In this document: positions 16,701-24,597 of the stretch, piece by piece | How the letters are laid out: every line of letters begins with the position of its first letter | How positions within the stretch are numbered: the first letter of the stretch is position 1 | Source of the DNA: Opitutales bacterium | GTDB lineage: Bacteria; Verrucomicrobiota; Verrucomicrobiia; Opitutales; Oceanipulchritudinaceae | Length of the DNA: 34,384 bases | Direction of reading: 5' to 3' | NCBI GenBank assembly: GCA_007133065.1 | Contig: SLNJ01000051.1 | Location: 1-34,384, forward strand | The notes under the pieces: generated by a model | Database searches by the model: none | What the model was told of the DNA's origin: nothing | The model's input: the letters and a program-made list of their open reading frames with translations, nothing else | Translations under genes and position numbers: made by a program

Positions 16701-17456
16701 CTAATCCGGCTTGCGCGCCGTGAAGGCACTGAACAGACCCAGTTCCGTCCGGCATTGGGCTGCTTCAAATCCGGCTTGTTTCAAGCTTTCGACAATGACC
16801 GCGCGGCTGGCGCAGGCATTGATGGAATCACAGAAATAGCGCATCATCTTCCGGGCCGCACGATCGCGGCAGATGACAAAGGACAAGGCCGGCACAAATT
16901 GCTTGAGGTAGAGCTTCGCGAGCAGATAGCCGACATGCGAGCGGGGGCGGGAAATTTCCATGAGGAGAACTTTACCGCCGGGTTTGAGCACGCGGAAATA
17001 CTCACGAAAGGCTTCATCAAAAGTACTGACGTGGCGGAGGGCATACCCCATGACCAAAAAATCAAATTCCTTGTCGGCGGACGGGATGGACTCGGCCCGT
17101 TCGTGCCAGAAGGTGGCATCCGGGAATTTTCCGCGGGCCACATTGAGCATCCCCTCGCTCGGATCCAGTCCGACAATATTGGAAAGCGGGGTAATCCGGA
17201 AAGCTTGTTGCATCACACCACCCGTACCGCAGGCGATGTCGAGAACCCGCATTCCGGGGCGCAACCCCGCCTGCTTGAGGGAGCGATAACGATAGTGCCC
17301 CCCCATCCCGAAAAAACCATAGCGAAGGATCCGGTCATAATGTTTCGCCGAGGTGTCGAACATTTCGCGCAGAAACTTCTCTTTCTCCGAGTCTTTGTCA
17401 TAATACTCGGTCAAAACCTCGTGTGGTTTTACAGATGGATGAGCGTCTTGCATCAT
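16701..17456 (-). CDS. UbiE/COQ5-like SAM methyltransferase of the aryl-polyene cluster
   Basis: A 251-residue class I methyltransferase. Motif I is VLDIACGTGGVMQQ near residue 70, followed by the acidic VGLDPSEGML and the post-motif VLKPGGKVLLMEISRP. The layout is that of ubiquinone/menaquinone C-methyltransferases, but in this position it most likely methylates the aryl head group or the carboxyl end of the polyene; methyltransferases of this kind are regular members of aryl-polyene, flexirubin and xanthomonadin clusters. Two ATG codons in tandem (17456 and 17453) could start it; the ribosome binding site is weak. It lies 67 bases after the AMP-ligase stop and is the last gene of the cluster, facing the M23 gene tail to tail across a 270-base gap in which I see no gene. 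Confidence 0.82.
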   Translation of the reverse strand: MMQDAHPSVKPHEVLTEYYDKDSEKEKFLREMFDTSAKHYDRILRYGFFGMGGHYRYRSLKQAGLRPGMRVLDIACGTGGVMQQAFRITPLSNIVGLDPSEGMLNVARGKFPDATFWHERAESIPSADKEFDFLVMGYALRHVSTFDEAFREYFRVLKPGGKVLLMEISRPRSHVGYLLAKLYLKQFVPALSFVICRDRAARKMMRYFCDSINACASRAVIVESLKQAGFEAAQCRTELGLFSAFTARKPD

Positions 17457-17523
17457 TTGAGTAAATAGCTGACGGCGTCCGAACGCGAGATTATTTCACC
17501 CCTCTCTTCCTTACCCCCATTCC

Positions 17524-18378
17524 TCATAACGATGCGAGCAGGTGGTCGAGATCCAGTTTGCCACGTGCATTGCGGGGGAGCGGGTCATATTCCTTCACCT
17601 TTACTTTATGGAAAATCATGGGCAGGGTGGACGCGAGTTGGTCTTTGGCGGAAGACCCCATGCCATCAGGGACAGATAATCCAAAACATGCATGATCGTC
17701 ATGGTACACCAGGGCGACCTCCTCTGTTTGCAGCTGTTCCCGGAGATAAACCTCCAATTCGTCCAGATCATAGCGCCGCCCGTTGTATTTGATTACCCGA
17801 TCTCCCCGCCCCAGGAGCCGCAAGGCCCCCGTTTCATCCACTTCCGCCCGGTCGGCCATGACGAGGCGCTTTCGGCCATCGGAAGTGGGTACTCCGATGA
17901 CGCCGCTGACGGCCGCACTTTCAACACAGAGATACCCTTCCGGATTGACGGTTAAGGAGCCAGTGGTGCCGGAAGTCAATTTAAGCAATGCCGCTCCCGC
18001 GGGCCGGTGCCCGGAATTCTGGGTGAGCGACAACAGCCCTGTGTCGGTGTGAATCGCCGCGGAACCCACTTGCTCCAGCAAACGATTCATCGCCGGGTTT
18101 GCGACGGACTCATCGAGAGGCAGCAGGCAACAGCGACGTGATCGAAAAGCGATAAAAGCCACCAACCAGTCGATTTGGTCCCTCAGGTAAAGAGCGACGA
18201 TTCTGTCATATAGATCGCCCGGGAAACGTTCCGCAAAGGCCTCCATCCGCTCTGCCAAAGAGGCGAAAGTGTGTTTGGTGCGGGTCTTTCCGTCCCAGAT
18301 AGCCACCGCATCCGGCGCCTCCGCCACCACCTGCTCCCACTTTTCCAGCAAAGTGGCATTGTTTTGTTTTTCTGTCAT
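17524..18378 (-). CDS. AMP-dependent ligase (ApeH/XanA2-like) with a large internal deletion
   Basis: In aryl-polyene pathways this enzyme activates the hydroxybenzoate starter as the adenylate and loads it on an ACP. This copy has 284 residues against roughly 450 in the family. The N-terminal third is normal and reaches the phosphate-binding motif LKLTSGTTG (residues 132-140). The next residues, SLTVNPEGYLCVESAAVSG, belong to a region that normally lies about 160 residues later. The C-terminal domain is present, with LLGRGDRVIKYNGRRYDLDE (188-207, hinge motif) and the closing catalytic lysine K274 in PRNARGKLD. The segment that forms most of the aryl- and adenine-binding pocket is missing although the frame is intact. 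Activity is therefore doubtful. The start overlaps the preceding hotdog gene by 4 bases (ATGA). Confidence 0.8.
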   Translation of the reverse strand: MTEKQNNATLLEKWEQVVAEAPDAVAIWDGKTRTKHTFASLAERMEAFAERFPGDLYDRIVALYLRDQIDWLVAFIAFRSRRCCLLPLDESVANPAMNRLLEQVGSAAIHTDTGLLSLTQNSGHRPAGAALLKLTSGTTGSLTVNPEGYLCVESAAVSGVIGVPTSDGRKRLVMADRAEVDETGALRLLGRGDRVIKYNGRRYDLDELEVYLREQLQTEEVALVYHDDHACFGLSVPDGMGSSAKDQLASTLPMIFHKVKVKEYDPLPRNARGKLDLDHLLASL

Positions 18379-18788
18379 TTGGCGAGAATACTCATCCAGG
18401 CGGAAGCCAGCAGGTGGGCGCCTCTACACAGGGTTCCCTGAAAGACAAAAAAATTGAGACCGGATTGTGAGTCGAGGGTTACATCGGCGGCGAGCGTTTC
18501 CCCGTATGGAAGATAGGCCGCACGCAAACGCAGGTCGTGAACCTTCACCAATCGTCCGCGCCGAATCCCTTTCCCCTGATGGTGCCAGCCGATGAAAGCC
18601 GCACAGACTTGCGCCATCACCTCAAGCGACCATGCGGAGGGAACTCCGCGCGCATCTTTCCATAATCCGCCGTGCTCAAAATGCGTCTCCCCTTTCATCG
18701 TTTCCGCCGAAACCGCGGTGATTCGTTCAAGGAGAATCATCGGAGGGGCGTGTGGCAAAAAGTCGGCGATTGGAAAAGGTGGATTCAC
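18375..18788 (-). CDS. Hotdog-fold 3-hydroxyacyl-ACP dehydratase (ApeP-like)
   Basis: A 137-residue single hotdog-domain protein. It opens with FPIADFLPHAPPMILLERI, the form seen in the ApeP/FabA-FabZ-like dehydratases of aryl-polyene clusters, where H13 would be the catalytic histidine; the central hotdog helix is WSLEVMAQVCAAFIGWHHQ. It would remove water from the beta-hydroxy intermediate after each elongation so that conjugated double bonds build up. Aryl-polyene systems normally use two dehydratase-type partners; the second here is the C-terminal domain of the protein encoded at 21978-23021. The gene is translationally coupled on both sides by ATGA overlaps, to the exporter before it and the AMP-ligase after it. 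Confidence 0.82.
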   Translation of the reverse strand: MNPPFPIADFLPHAPPMILLERITAVSAETMKGETHFEHGGLWKDARGVPSAWSLEVMAQVCAAFIGWHHQGKGIRRGRLVKVHDLRLRAAYLPYGETLAADVTLDSQSGLNFFVFQGTLCRGAHLLASAWMSILAK

Positions 18789-21097
18789 GGACTTTCCGGC
18801 GATGGTGAAACGAATACCTCGGTGGCGAGAACGGCAATGATTACCGTCAGCGAAACAACCAGCCCGAGTTGGCTCAAGGCGGGAATCGCACTCAACGACA
18901 ATACGCCAAAAGCCACCGCCGTCGTCAACCCCGAGAGACGTACCGAGAGGATGGGACCGTCAGGGCCTTCGATCCCGAAGGCGGCATAGTCCAGCGCCAA
19001 ACAAAAACCGAGTATGGCACCCAGCAAGGCGAGAAGGGAAATTCCTCCGGTCAGGGAGAGAAGTGCCAGGGGAACGCTGACCGCGAGGAGGGGCAACAAA
19101 CAGAGAATGGCGGAACCACGGATGCCAAAGAGAAGGCCAAAGAGGAGAACCAGGGCGCCAAACCCGGCCATGATCCAGATCGTGATATTGGTTCGTGCCG
19201 TTCGCAAGGCGGTTTCAATGCGCTCGCGTTCCCCCAGGCGAATGGATCCTGCCGGAGGAGTCCCGCCTTGTTCCGCGTCGACCGGATAGACGGTGAGCAA
19301 AAGCTCGTCGCTTTCCATTAAGAGCACTCCGGCCGGTCCACGCAGGCTGTTGGCAAGCACTCTGAGCGCCCGATCAAAGTTCTCCTCGCTCAACCGCTCA
19401 TCGAATTCTTTGATCACTTTCAAAGCCCCGGAGAAAGCGGTGGCGTCGAACGAATGTTCTTCCAGTGCCTCGGCGAGGGCCGTGCTGAATTCATCGCCTT
19501 CTCCTTTGAGTCGGGTCACGGCGGGATCCGACGAAGGATGCCGGATGATTTCCCACAGGAGCGGTTGAGCCCCTGCCTCAATCGCAGTCTCCAGCCTGGC
19601 AAAAAGGGTTTCGGTGGATGGCGCAAAGGTCATCCACAGGGTGCCCTCCGGACTCTCACCGGTAACCCTTTCGCGGGCGGATTCATAAGCCCTGGCCGCT
19701 TCGCCCGGAGGTAGCTGAAACGCATCAATATCGTCATTGTAGTGCGGAAACAGGAACAATGAGCCGAGACTAACGGCGGCAGCCGGCAGGAGAATCCATC
19801 GAATCCCCTTACGCCAGGAGACAGGTAGTTTGAATTGTGCGGCCATTCGCATGAACGGTGGCAATACTCCACCGCTCCCCGTGAGCGCGGGAACCAACAA
19901 GCGGCAGGTGGCGAGAGCGACGAGTACACCGACCGGAAGCAGAATGCCGACCTGCTGGATGGCGGTGATGGGGGAGAATAGTAAAAAAGCAAAACCCAGA
20001 GCTGAGGATCCGGCACCAATCAGGAGCGGCCGGCGAATCTCCGCGAAGGTATTGGCGATGCCTGGGCTCTGCGTTTCCGCAGCACGGGTGAACAAGTGCA
20101 GACTGTAGTCAATGCCCACGCCAATGAGAACCGAACTGATCGCGAGAGCCAGCAGATGGATTTCGCCAAAGACCAGGAGTGTCATCACTCCCCCCCAAAG
20201 CGCTCCAGCCAGCACCGGGAGCAGGATGATGACGATCCGGCAGGGACTTCGAAAGGCGAAGATAAGGATCAACAAGACCAGAATTCCGGCACCGACGTTC
20301 AATCGAACCACTTCCGCACGGATTCCGGATTCACTTTCCATGGCCGGAAGATGAATTCCTTGCACCGCAATCTCTGACTCGGGAAAGGTTTCTTGAAATC
20401 TCTCCCGCAGCTCTTCACTTAACGCCGTCAGCTCTCTCTGTCCCTTTGGGGAGAAAGGGTTCGCCCCTGCGGGGATCCAGATGATCAGGTCCCCCGTTTC
20501 ATTTTCCCTGACCCATCCGCCATGGCCTTGCATGGTTTCCAGGGTCTCGGGAAGAAGCAGCAACGGATCGCTGGGAATCCACTCTGCAGCAACTCCTGCA
20601 ACGGGATCGTCCAGGTAGGCATCCAGGCGTTCCGCCGCCATGGTGGCGAGGCGTTCGTTGAAATCCGCCGCGGAAGATGGCATCTCCAAGTCCTGAAGAC
20701 GCCGGTCCACCCAACGTGGAAAAAAAAGGGGCCAGATCCATTGTCCGGCCTCTCCGACGAAAACGGCATCGTACACCGGCTCGCCCCGCATCCAATACCG
20801 GCCAATGCGGCCCGTTTCTTTGAAAGGGTCCAGAACCCTTCGCACCGCTTCCCGTTGATCTCCTGTCGGGGCCACCGGGACCGAGACGAGGAGCACCTCC
20901 GTGAAATGGGCCTGGACCCTTCCGCGTGCTTCAACGACCTCGCGGGAATGATCTTCCTGCGGGATTAGCTCGGATAAATCTCCTGACAAGTGTTCGAGGG
21001 AATCGATCATCCAGTGGACCAGCAAAGGCAGCCCAATGAAAAAGAAAAACAGGATAACTGGCTTCCAGACGGGTCGCTTGATGGTTCCCGTGCTCAT
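18785..21097 (-). CDS. MMPL/RND-family exporter of the aryl-polyene cluster
   Basis: A 770-residue inner-membrane protein with the two-fold RND layout: a first membrane segment at about 11-30, a periplasmic loop of about 230 residues, a block of membrane segments from about 255 to 415, a second loop, and a last block from about 620 to 765. Family hallmarks are the acidic motif GVGIDYSLHLFTR near residue 325 in the first block and the matching LALDYAAFG near 700 in the second. Exporters of this kind are constant partners of LolA-like proteins in aryl-polyene clusters and are thought to hand the finished lipid-linked pigment to the outer membrane. It starts 4 bases inside the LolA-like gene and ends 4 bases inside the dehydratase gene, both ATGA overlaps. 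Confidence 0.88.
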   Translation of the reverse strand: MSTGTIKRPVWKPVILFFFFIGLPLLVHWMIDSLEHLSGDLSELIPQEDHSREVVEARGRVQAHFTEVLLVSVPVAPTGDQREAVRRVLDPFKETGRIGRYWMRGEPVYDAVFVGEAGQWIWPLFFPRWVDRRLQDLEMPSSAADFNERLATMAAERLDAYLDDPVAGVAAEWIPSDPLLLLPETLETMQGHGGWVRENETGDLIIWIPAGANPFSPKGQRELTALSEELRERFQETFPESEIAVQGIHLPAMESESGIRAEVVRLNVGAGILVLLILIFAFRSPCRIVIILLPVLAGALWGGVMTLLVFGEIHLLALAISSVLIGVGIDYSLHLFTRAAETQSPGIANTFAEIRRPLLIGAGSSALGFAFLLFSPITAIQQVGILLPVGVLVALATCRLLVPALTGSGGVLPPFMRMAAQFKLPVSWRKGIRWILLPAAAVSLGSLFLFPHYNDDIDAFQLPPGEAARAYESARERVTGESPEGTLWMTFAPSTETLFARLETAIEAGAQPLLWEIIRHPSSDPAVTRLKGEGDEFSTALAEALEEHSFDATAFSGALKVIKEFDERLSEENFDRALRVLANSLRGPAGVLLMESDELLLTVYPVDAEQGGTPPAGSIRLGERERIETALRTARTNITIWIMAGFGALVLLFGLLFGIRGSAILCLLPLLAVSVPLALLSLTGGISLLALLGAILGFCLALDYAAFGIEGPDGPILSVRLSGLTTAVAFGVLSLSAIPALSQLGLVVSLTVIIAVLATEVFVSPSPESP

Positions 21098-21735
21098 TCA
21101 AAAATCGCCGCCAGTTTCCTGCAGTCGATCGGCTCGGGTTGATTGAAGGTGTAGTGGTGCTCGACTTTGTTTTCCCGAACGACCAGCACTTCCCGCAACG
21201 TGTTACCGGAGAAAACAAGCACCACCTTTTGGTAGGCCTGGACTGCCGCGGGACTCTTCGGCGTCATTTGAAAACGGGCAGGATATTCGCCCTCGTCCGC
21301 ATGCAGTCTCCAATCTTTGGACAGGGCCTCCGCGTTTTCGTTGAAGAGTGCCGCAAAGAGAATCAGACTGTCGTCAGCCTCCGGAACCCGTTCCGGGTCG
21401 CGGTTGCCCCGCACCAGCCACACATCCCCATCGTTATAGAGGAGTTGAAAGCGGCGGGGATTCTTATAGTCAAAAGCGAAACGTTCACGCTCCAGATCCC
21501 GCAACAGTTGTCCGCTCAAGTGCCGGGTACTCCGGCGAAAGGGGAAATCTCTCTTTTCGTCGAAGGATACCGCCACACAGGAAGCATCGGAAATCGATTC
21601 CCCCAACGCGGCCAGGTGCAAGCCGAGCAGTTCAACGGCCCGGGCTTCTTCTCCCCTGTCATCCCCGTCGGCGGCAAGATTCCCGGAAACAAGCAAAACC
21701 ATGCCCAAAAAGAGGATGAGGGGGATACGGTTCAT
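21094..21735 (-). CDS. LolA-like outer-membrane lipid/lipoprotein carrier protein
   Basis: A 213-residue periplasmic protein. The signal peptide is MNRIPLILFLGMVLLVSGNL, cleaved near AADG. The mature part shows the LolA-type pattern of an open beta-barrel: SCVAVSFDEKRDFPFRRST, then FAFDYKNPRRFQLLYNDGDV and a C-terminal strand set ending in VFSGNTLREVLVVRENK. In aryl-polyene clusters this protein, with the MMPL exporter, is thought to carry the lipid-linked polyene across the periplasm. The frame is open upstream to ATG 21981 and continues into a glycosyltransferase remnant; I chose ATG 21735 because the signal peptide starts there. Whether a joined protein is also made is unknown. Its stop overlaps the exporter start (ATGA). 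Confidence 0.82.
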   Translation of the reverse strand: MNRIPLILFLGMVLLVSGNLAADGDDRGEEARAVELLGLHLAALGESISDASCVAVSFDEKRDFPFRRSTRHLSGQLLRDLERERFAFDYKNPRRFQLLYNDGDVWLVRGNRDPERVPEADDSLILFAALFNENAEALSKDWRLHADEGEYPARFQMTPKSPAAVQAYQKVVLVFSGNTLREVLVVRENKVEHHYTFNQPEPIDCRKLAAIFE

Positions 21736-21816
21736 TGTTCTCAGGATAATGCACCGGCCTGTTTTTGTAAACTTATTTGCGGAGAAGCTGATGCCTTCAT
21801 TCATCCTTGACTGGTA

Positions 21817-21981
21817 TCGTATCCCGTATCCCGTTTGGGCAACCCCGTCATCGTTGGATCCGTCAATAAAAAGCCAAACGCGCGGCCAGTGGGCCAGAGC
21901 CTCCCGCAGCGTCCGCTCAAGCAAAGCCGCTCCCGTATTATAGGAGGGAATGATGACAATTTGTGTTTCACTCGAACTCAT
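21817..21981 (-). pseudogene. Stub of a family 2 glycosyltransferase, read through in frame into the LolA-like gene
   Basis: From ATG 21981, coupled by ATGA to the acyltransferase gene before it, about 55 codons encode the N-terminus of a GT2 glycosyltransferase: VIIPSYNTGAALLERTLREA and then VWLFIDGSNDDG, where the acidic pair of the nucleotide-sugar site would lie. A family member would continue for about 180-200 residues. Here the sequence leaves the family at about 21817, next to a GGGATAC tandem (21819-21832), runs without a stop through some 27 unrelated codons and enters the LolA-like gene in the same frame. I interpret this as a deletion of the rest of the gene. A GT2 enzyme is a normal member of aryl-polyene clusters. 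Confidence 0.65.
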
Positions 21982-23021
21982 GAGACATCGGGCGCATTGA
22001 GTTGGAAACGGGCGGTCGAGTACACGATATCATTCCCCCGTACCTGCGCAGTGACCTGGTTCTCATTCTTTTTCAGGGCAATGTTGACCTGCGTCCCGGG
22101 AGTCAGCTCTTGCAGAAATTTCATGGAGCGCAAGGTGAACTGATCCGCACCCAGGCCATACATTTTTTCCATGAAGGCCTGAACCCAGGTCAGCTGTGCC
22201 GCTCCGGGCACGAGCGGGCTCCCCGGGAAATGCCCCGCACAATAGCCGTTCTCCACGGTCACTTCAATCGCCGGAGAAGTATGCTCCATCCTGGCAAAAA
22301 CGCTCCTGGTCAGCTCGGCCCGGAAATACGCTTCCACGCGCCCGGAAAATTCGCGTGCTTTTTCACCGGGCCGCGGCATGATCTCCGGCCCAAGCCGGTA
22401 ATGGTAGCGAAAGGGCATCTCCAGCGGAGGACGGACGATGGAGCGGGATTTGCCACTGAAGCCGGTCGGGTTGTCAATGAACACGGTCTGCACGGGCACC
22501 TGGCATTTGATCGCGATGACGGCAAAACCGGGCTTGAAGGCATTCAAGGGCGGCTGCTTTGTGCGCGTGCCTTCGGGAAAGATCAAGACGCTGTTCCCCC
22601 TCTCAATCTCCTGTATCAGGCCGTGAACCAGTTCAAGGCCTTCATTGTTTGCCAGGAAGCCAATGGTGGAGGGAATTTGGCTCAGGAATGGGTTTCTGGC
22701 CAGTTTGGATTTGAAAACACAGATAACTTCCGGGAGATAAGGAAACAACATCGGCGCATCCAGGAGGCCGGTATGATTGGCTACATAAAGCCGGGGACGG
22801 CTCGGAACATTCCCCCTGAATCCTTCAAAGGTAAAGGTTCCCACCCGACCGAGTGGAGTCAAAAAACCGAGCAGGTGGATGATGCCATAAACCGCGGGCT
22901 CCATGAACCAACGGGTCTTCTTGGTTCCAATCAGCATCCGACCGCAATAAAGGATCAGGTTAATCAGTAAAAGCGACAGACCGAGAAGACTGAGAATGCT
23001 GTAATAGGCCAGAATTTTCAT
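21978..23021 (-). CDS. Fusion of a PlsC-like acyltransferase and an ApeI-like hotdog dehydratase
   Basis: A 347-residue two-domain protein. After an N-terminal membrane segment (about 8-27) comes a 1-acylglycerol-phosphate acyltransferase domain with NHTGLLD (H83 and D88, HX4D) and FPEGTR (148-153), expected to transfer an acyl chain at the inner membrane. From about residue 240 follows a FabZ/ApeI-like hotdog domain with GHFPGSPLVPGAAQLTWVQ (from 263), where H264 takes the place of the catalytic histidine. In described aryl-polyene clusters these activities are usually on separate genes. The fusion could tie polyene dehydration to lipid attachment. Start and stop both overlap neighbours by ATGA. 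Domain assignment is clear; substrates are inferred. Confidence 0.82.
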   Translation of the reverse strand: MKILAYYSILSLLGLSLLLINLILYCGRMLIGTKKTRWFMEPAVYGIIHLLGFLTPLGRVGTFTFEGFRGNVPSRPRLYVANHTGLLDAPMLFPYLPEVICVFKSKLARNPFLSQIPSTIGFLANNEGLELVHGLIQEIERGNSVLIFPEGTRTKQPPLNAFKPGFAVIAIKCQVPVQTVFIDNPTGFSGKSRSIVRPPLEMPFRYHYRLGPEIMPRPGEKAREFSGRVEAYFRAELTRSVFARMEHTSPAIEVTVENGYCAGHFPGSPLVPGAAQLTWVQAFMEKMYGLGADQFTLRSMKFLQELTPGTQVNIALKKNENQVTAQVRGNDIVYSTARFQLNAPDVS

Positions 23022-23935
23022 CGCCTGCCGCCTTCATTCTCGCTGGTCACTTCCGGGTTCAGGGGAAGGAAGTTAAACCAGAGGTAGGGATTTTCCTTCA
23101 ACAGCCCATCCAGCCAGGTGAGAACACCCTGGAAATGACGGTGGGCGGCCATGTGATGGGCCTTTTTATCCAGGCCACTGCCATCAAACGCGGGATAAAC
23201 CCGGATACGGAAGCGATGTATTCCTTTATCCCGCACCGCCACACAGAAGATTACTTTTCGTTTAAACAACCAGGCGAGGCGATAGATTGAGGTCCGGAAA
23301 ATGCGTGGTTTCCCGAGGAAATCAAATACTTCTTTCCGCCCGGTATGATCAATGCGGTCACACTGCATCGCAATGGTGTCGGACGACCGCAGGGCCTCGC
23401 CCAAAGACAGCAGCAACTGTCCGGGATCATTTACCCAGATAAAGCGAACGGCATCCCCGAGAGAATGAGCGAGGGCATCAAGGTCACCCGAGTTGCCAAC
23501 CCGCATACGGACCATGCAGACCCGGCGTCCAGTCTCTCCAATATGAAAACCGAGAAGGTCGGAAGCGCCTACATGGAAGGTTCCCAGCAACATGGGATCG
23601 TTGCCAAAGAGAATTTCCGCGTGCTCGCGATCGCTGCCTTCGCACACCAACTCCACCGGCTTGCCCACCCCGGCCCGGACTTTGGCGATCAGGTACAACG
23701 TAAACGTATAAAAATGTTTCCATACCTCGCGCCTGAGCGGGGGACGTTGAAGGATGGCCTCCAGGTAAGCGCGGGAATGGTTGCGCTGTGCAGGCATGCG
23801 CCAATAGGCAACCGAGGCGCCGATCCACCCTCCCGCATATTGGAGTGAAAGAGGCAACACACGCACCCCAAAGCGAAACAAAGCAAAGGACCAGGAAGGA
23901 CCCGGATTTCGGGGCTCTTTTCCATTTACGTCCAT
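23018..23935 (-). CDS. LpxL-like (lysophospholipid/lipid A type) acyltransferase
   Basis: A 305-residue protein of the lipid A biosynthesis acyltransferase family, anchored at the inner membrane by a hydrophobic N-terminal stretch (about 17-46). The catalytic HX4D is H121 and D126 in GTFHVGASDLLGFHIG, followed by the family's AMQCDRIDHTGRKEVFDFLG region and the C-terminal NPYLWFNFLPL. Such acyltransferases occur in aryl-polyene and xanthomonadin clusters and are thought to join the polyene acyl chain to a glycolipid or phospholipid. The start ATG 23935 lies 10 bases inside the ketosynthase-like gene and its stop overlaps the next start by ATGA. The longer open frame back to 24403 is a shadow of the ketosynthase-like gene. 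Confidence 0.83.
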   Translation of the reverse strand: MDVNGKEPRNPGPSWSFALFRFGVRVLPLSLQYAGGWIGASVAYWRMPAQRNHSRAYLEAILQRPPLRREVWKHFYTFTLYLIAKVRAGVGKPVELVCEGSDREHAEILFGNDPMLLGTFHVGASDLLGFHIGETGRRVCMVRMRVGNSGDLDALAHSLGDAVRFIWVNDPGQLLLSLGEALRSSDTIAMQCDRIDHTGRKEVFDFLGKPRIFRTSIYRLAWLFKRKVIFCVAVRDKGIHRFRIRVYPAFDGSGLDKKAHHMAAHRHFQGVLTWLDGLLKENPYLWFNFLPLNPEVTSENEGGRR

Positions 23936-24597
23936 ACCAGTGAAAATTCTCCGAAAACAGGATATCTGAACCGCAGGGATTCCCGCCGGCTCACTTTTGC
24001 ACAAAAGTCTTCCGGTAGCACGGGGGACGGTGATGGCGCGGCCTGCGTTTCCATCCGGGAATAGCTCATCTTGCCCAGGGCCTCCCCTTCCGTATCTTTT
24101 TCCAGGCGCAGGTGGCAGGCATAGGTAGAGTCGCCGCAGAGTCCGCGCTCGCCCAGCCAGGGGTTGTATTCCTCCGCGAAGATGAGGTGAACAATCGCGG
24201 CGCAACTGAAGAGCCCCGCCCGGAGGCTTGCGGGAATGAGCGTCTCCGGCAGGTTGGCGAGCGACTGGAGGCGACGCAGGGGCTGTTGGCGGGCAACGAG
24301 AACCGCTTCGAGAGCCCCGGCGTGGACGGAACTTTGAAAGCTGGCCGGGCTGGGATTCGGGAAGCTGGCCAAATAGGTCTCCAGACTCGTCGCCGCCCCC
24401 CAACTGCTGGCAAAAACAAGATCGTCCCCGGAGGCTATTTCGACGTTTTTCAACACCTCGGCGATAGCCAGGGAAATATCGGTCAACCGACGGGAAGCGT
24501 TCCGGGGAAGCCGGGAACGCATCGCTTTGCGCTCCTCGGGAGATATGGCCGAAACCGGGCCGTAAACAGAGGCCGCCGTGATCCTACGCTCCATCAT
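23926..24597 (-). CDS. Beta-ketoacyl-synthase-like protein, N-terminal domain only (chain-length-factor-like partner)
   Basis: A 223-residue protein resembling the first half of ketosynthases (the 'beta-ketoacyl synthase N-terminal-like' family that occurs in aryl-polyene and xanthomonadin clusters). It shows LTDISLAIAEVLKN, then LVFASSWGAATSLETYLASF and SSVHAGALEAVLVARQQPLR, the position equivalent to the active-site loop, but no nucleophilic cysteine in that loop. It is therefore likely a non-catalytic partner of the ketosynthase encoded just before it, comparable to a chain-length factor. Its length is normal for this short family, so I do not regard it as truncated. Two tandem ATG codons (24597, 24594) overlap the end of the ketosynthase gene by up to 14 bases, which implies coupled translation. 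Confidence 0.72.
   Translation of the reverse strand: MMERRITAASVYGPVSAISPEERKAMRSRLPRNASRRLTDISLAIAEVLKNVEIASGDDLVFASSWGAATSLETYLASFPNPSPASFQSSVHAGALEAVLVARQQPLRRLQSLANLPETLIPASLRAGLFSCAAIVHLIFAEEYNPWLGERGLCGDSTYACHLRLEKDTEGEALGKMSYSRMETQAAPSPSPVLPEDFCAKVSRRESLRFRYPVFGEFSLVWT

Noticed and set aside
22002-22970. 322-codon plus-strand frame opposite the acyltransferase-dehydratase gene
   Set aside because: The minus strand encodes intact HX4D, FPEGTR and hotdog motifs; the antisense frame does not resemble a protein family.
23926-24597. The 223-residue ketosynthase-like protein as another truncated gene
   Set aside because: Short, N-terminal-domain-only ketosynthase-like proteins of about this length are a known part of aryl-polyene clusters, so the length appears normal.
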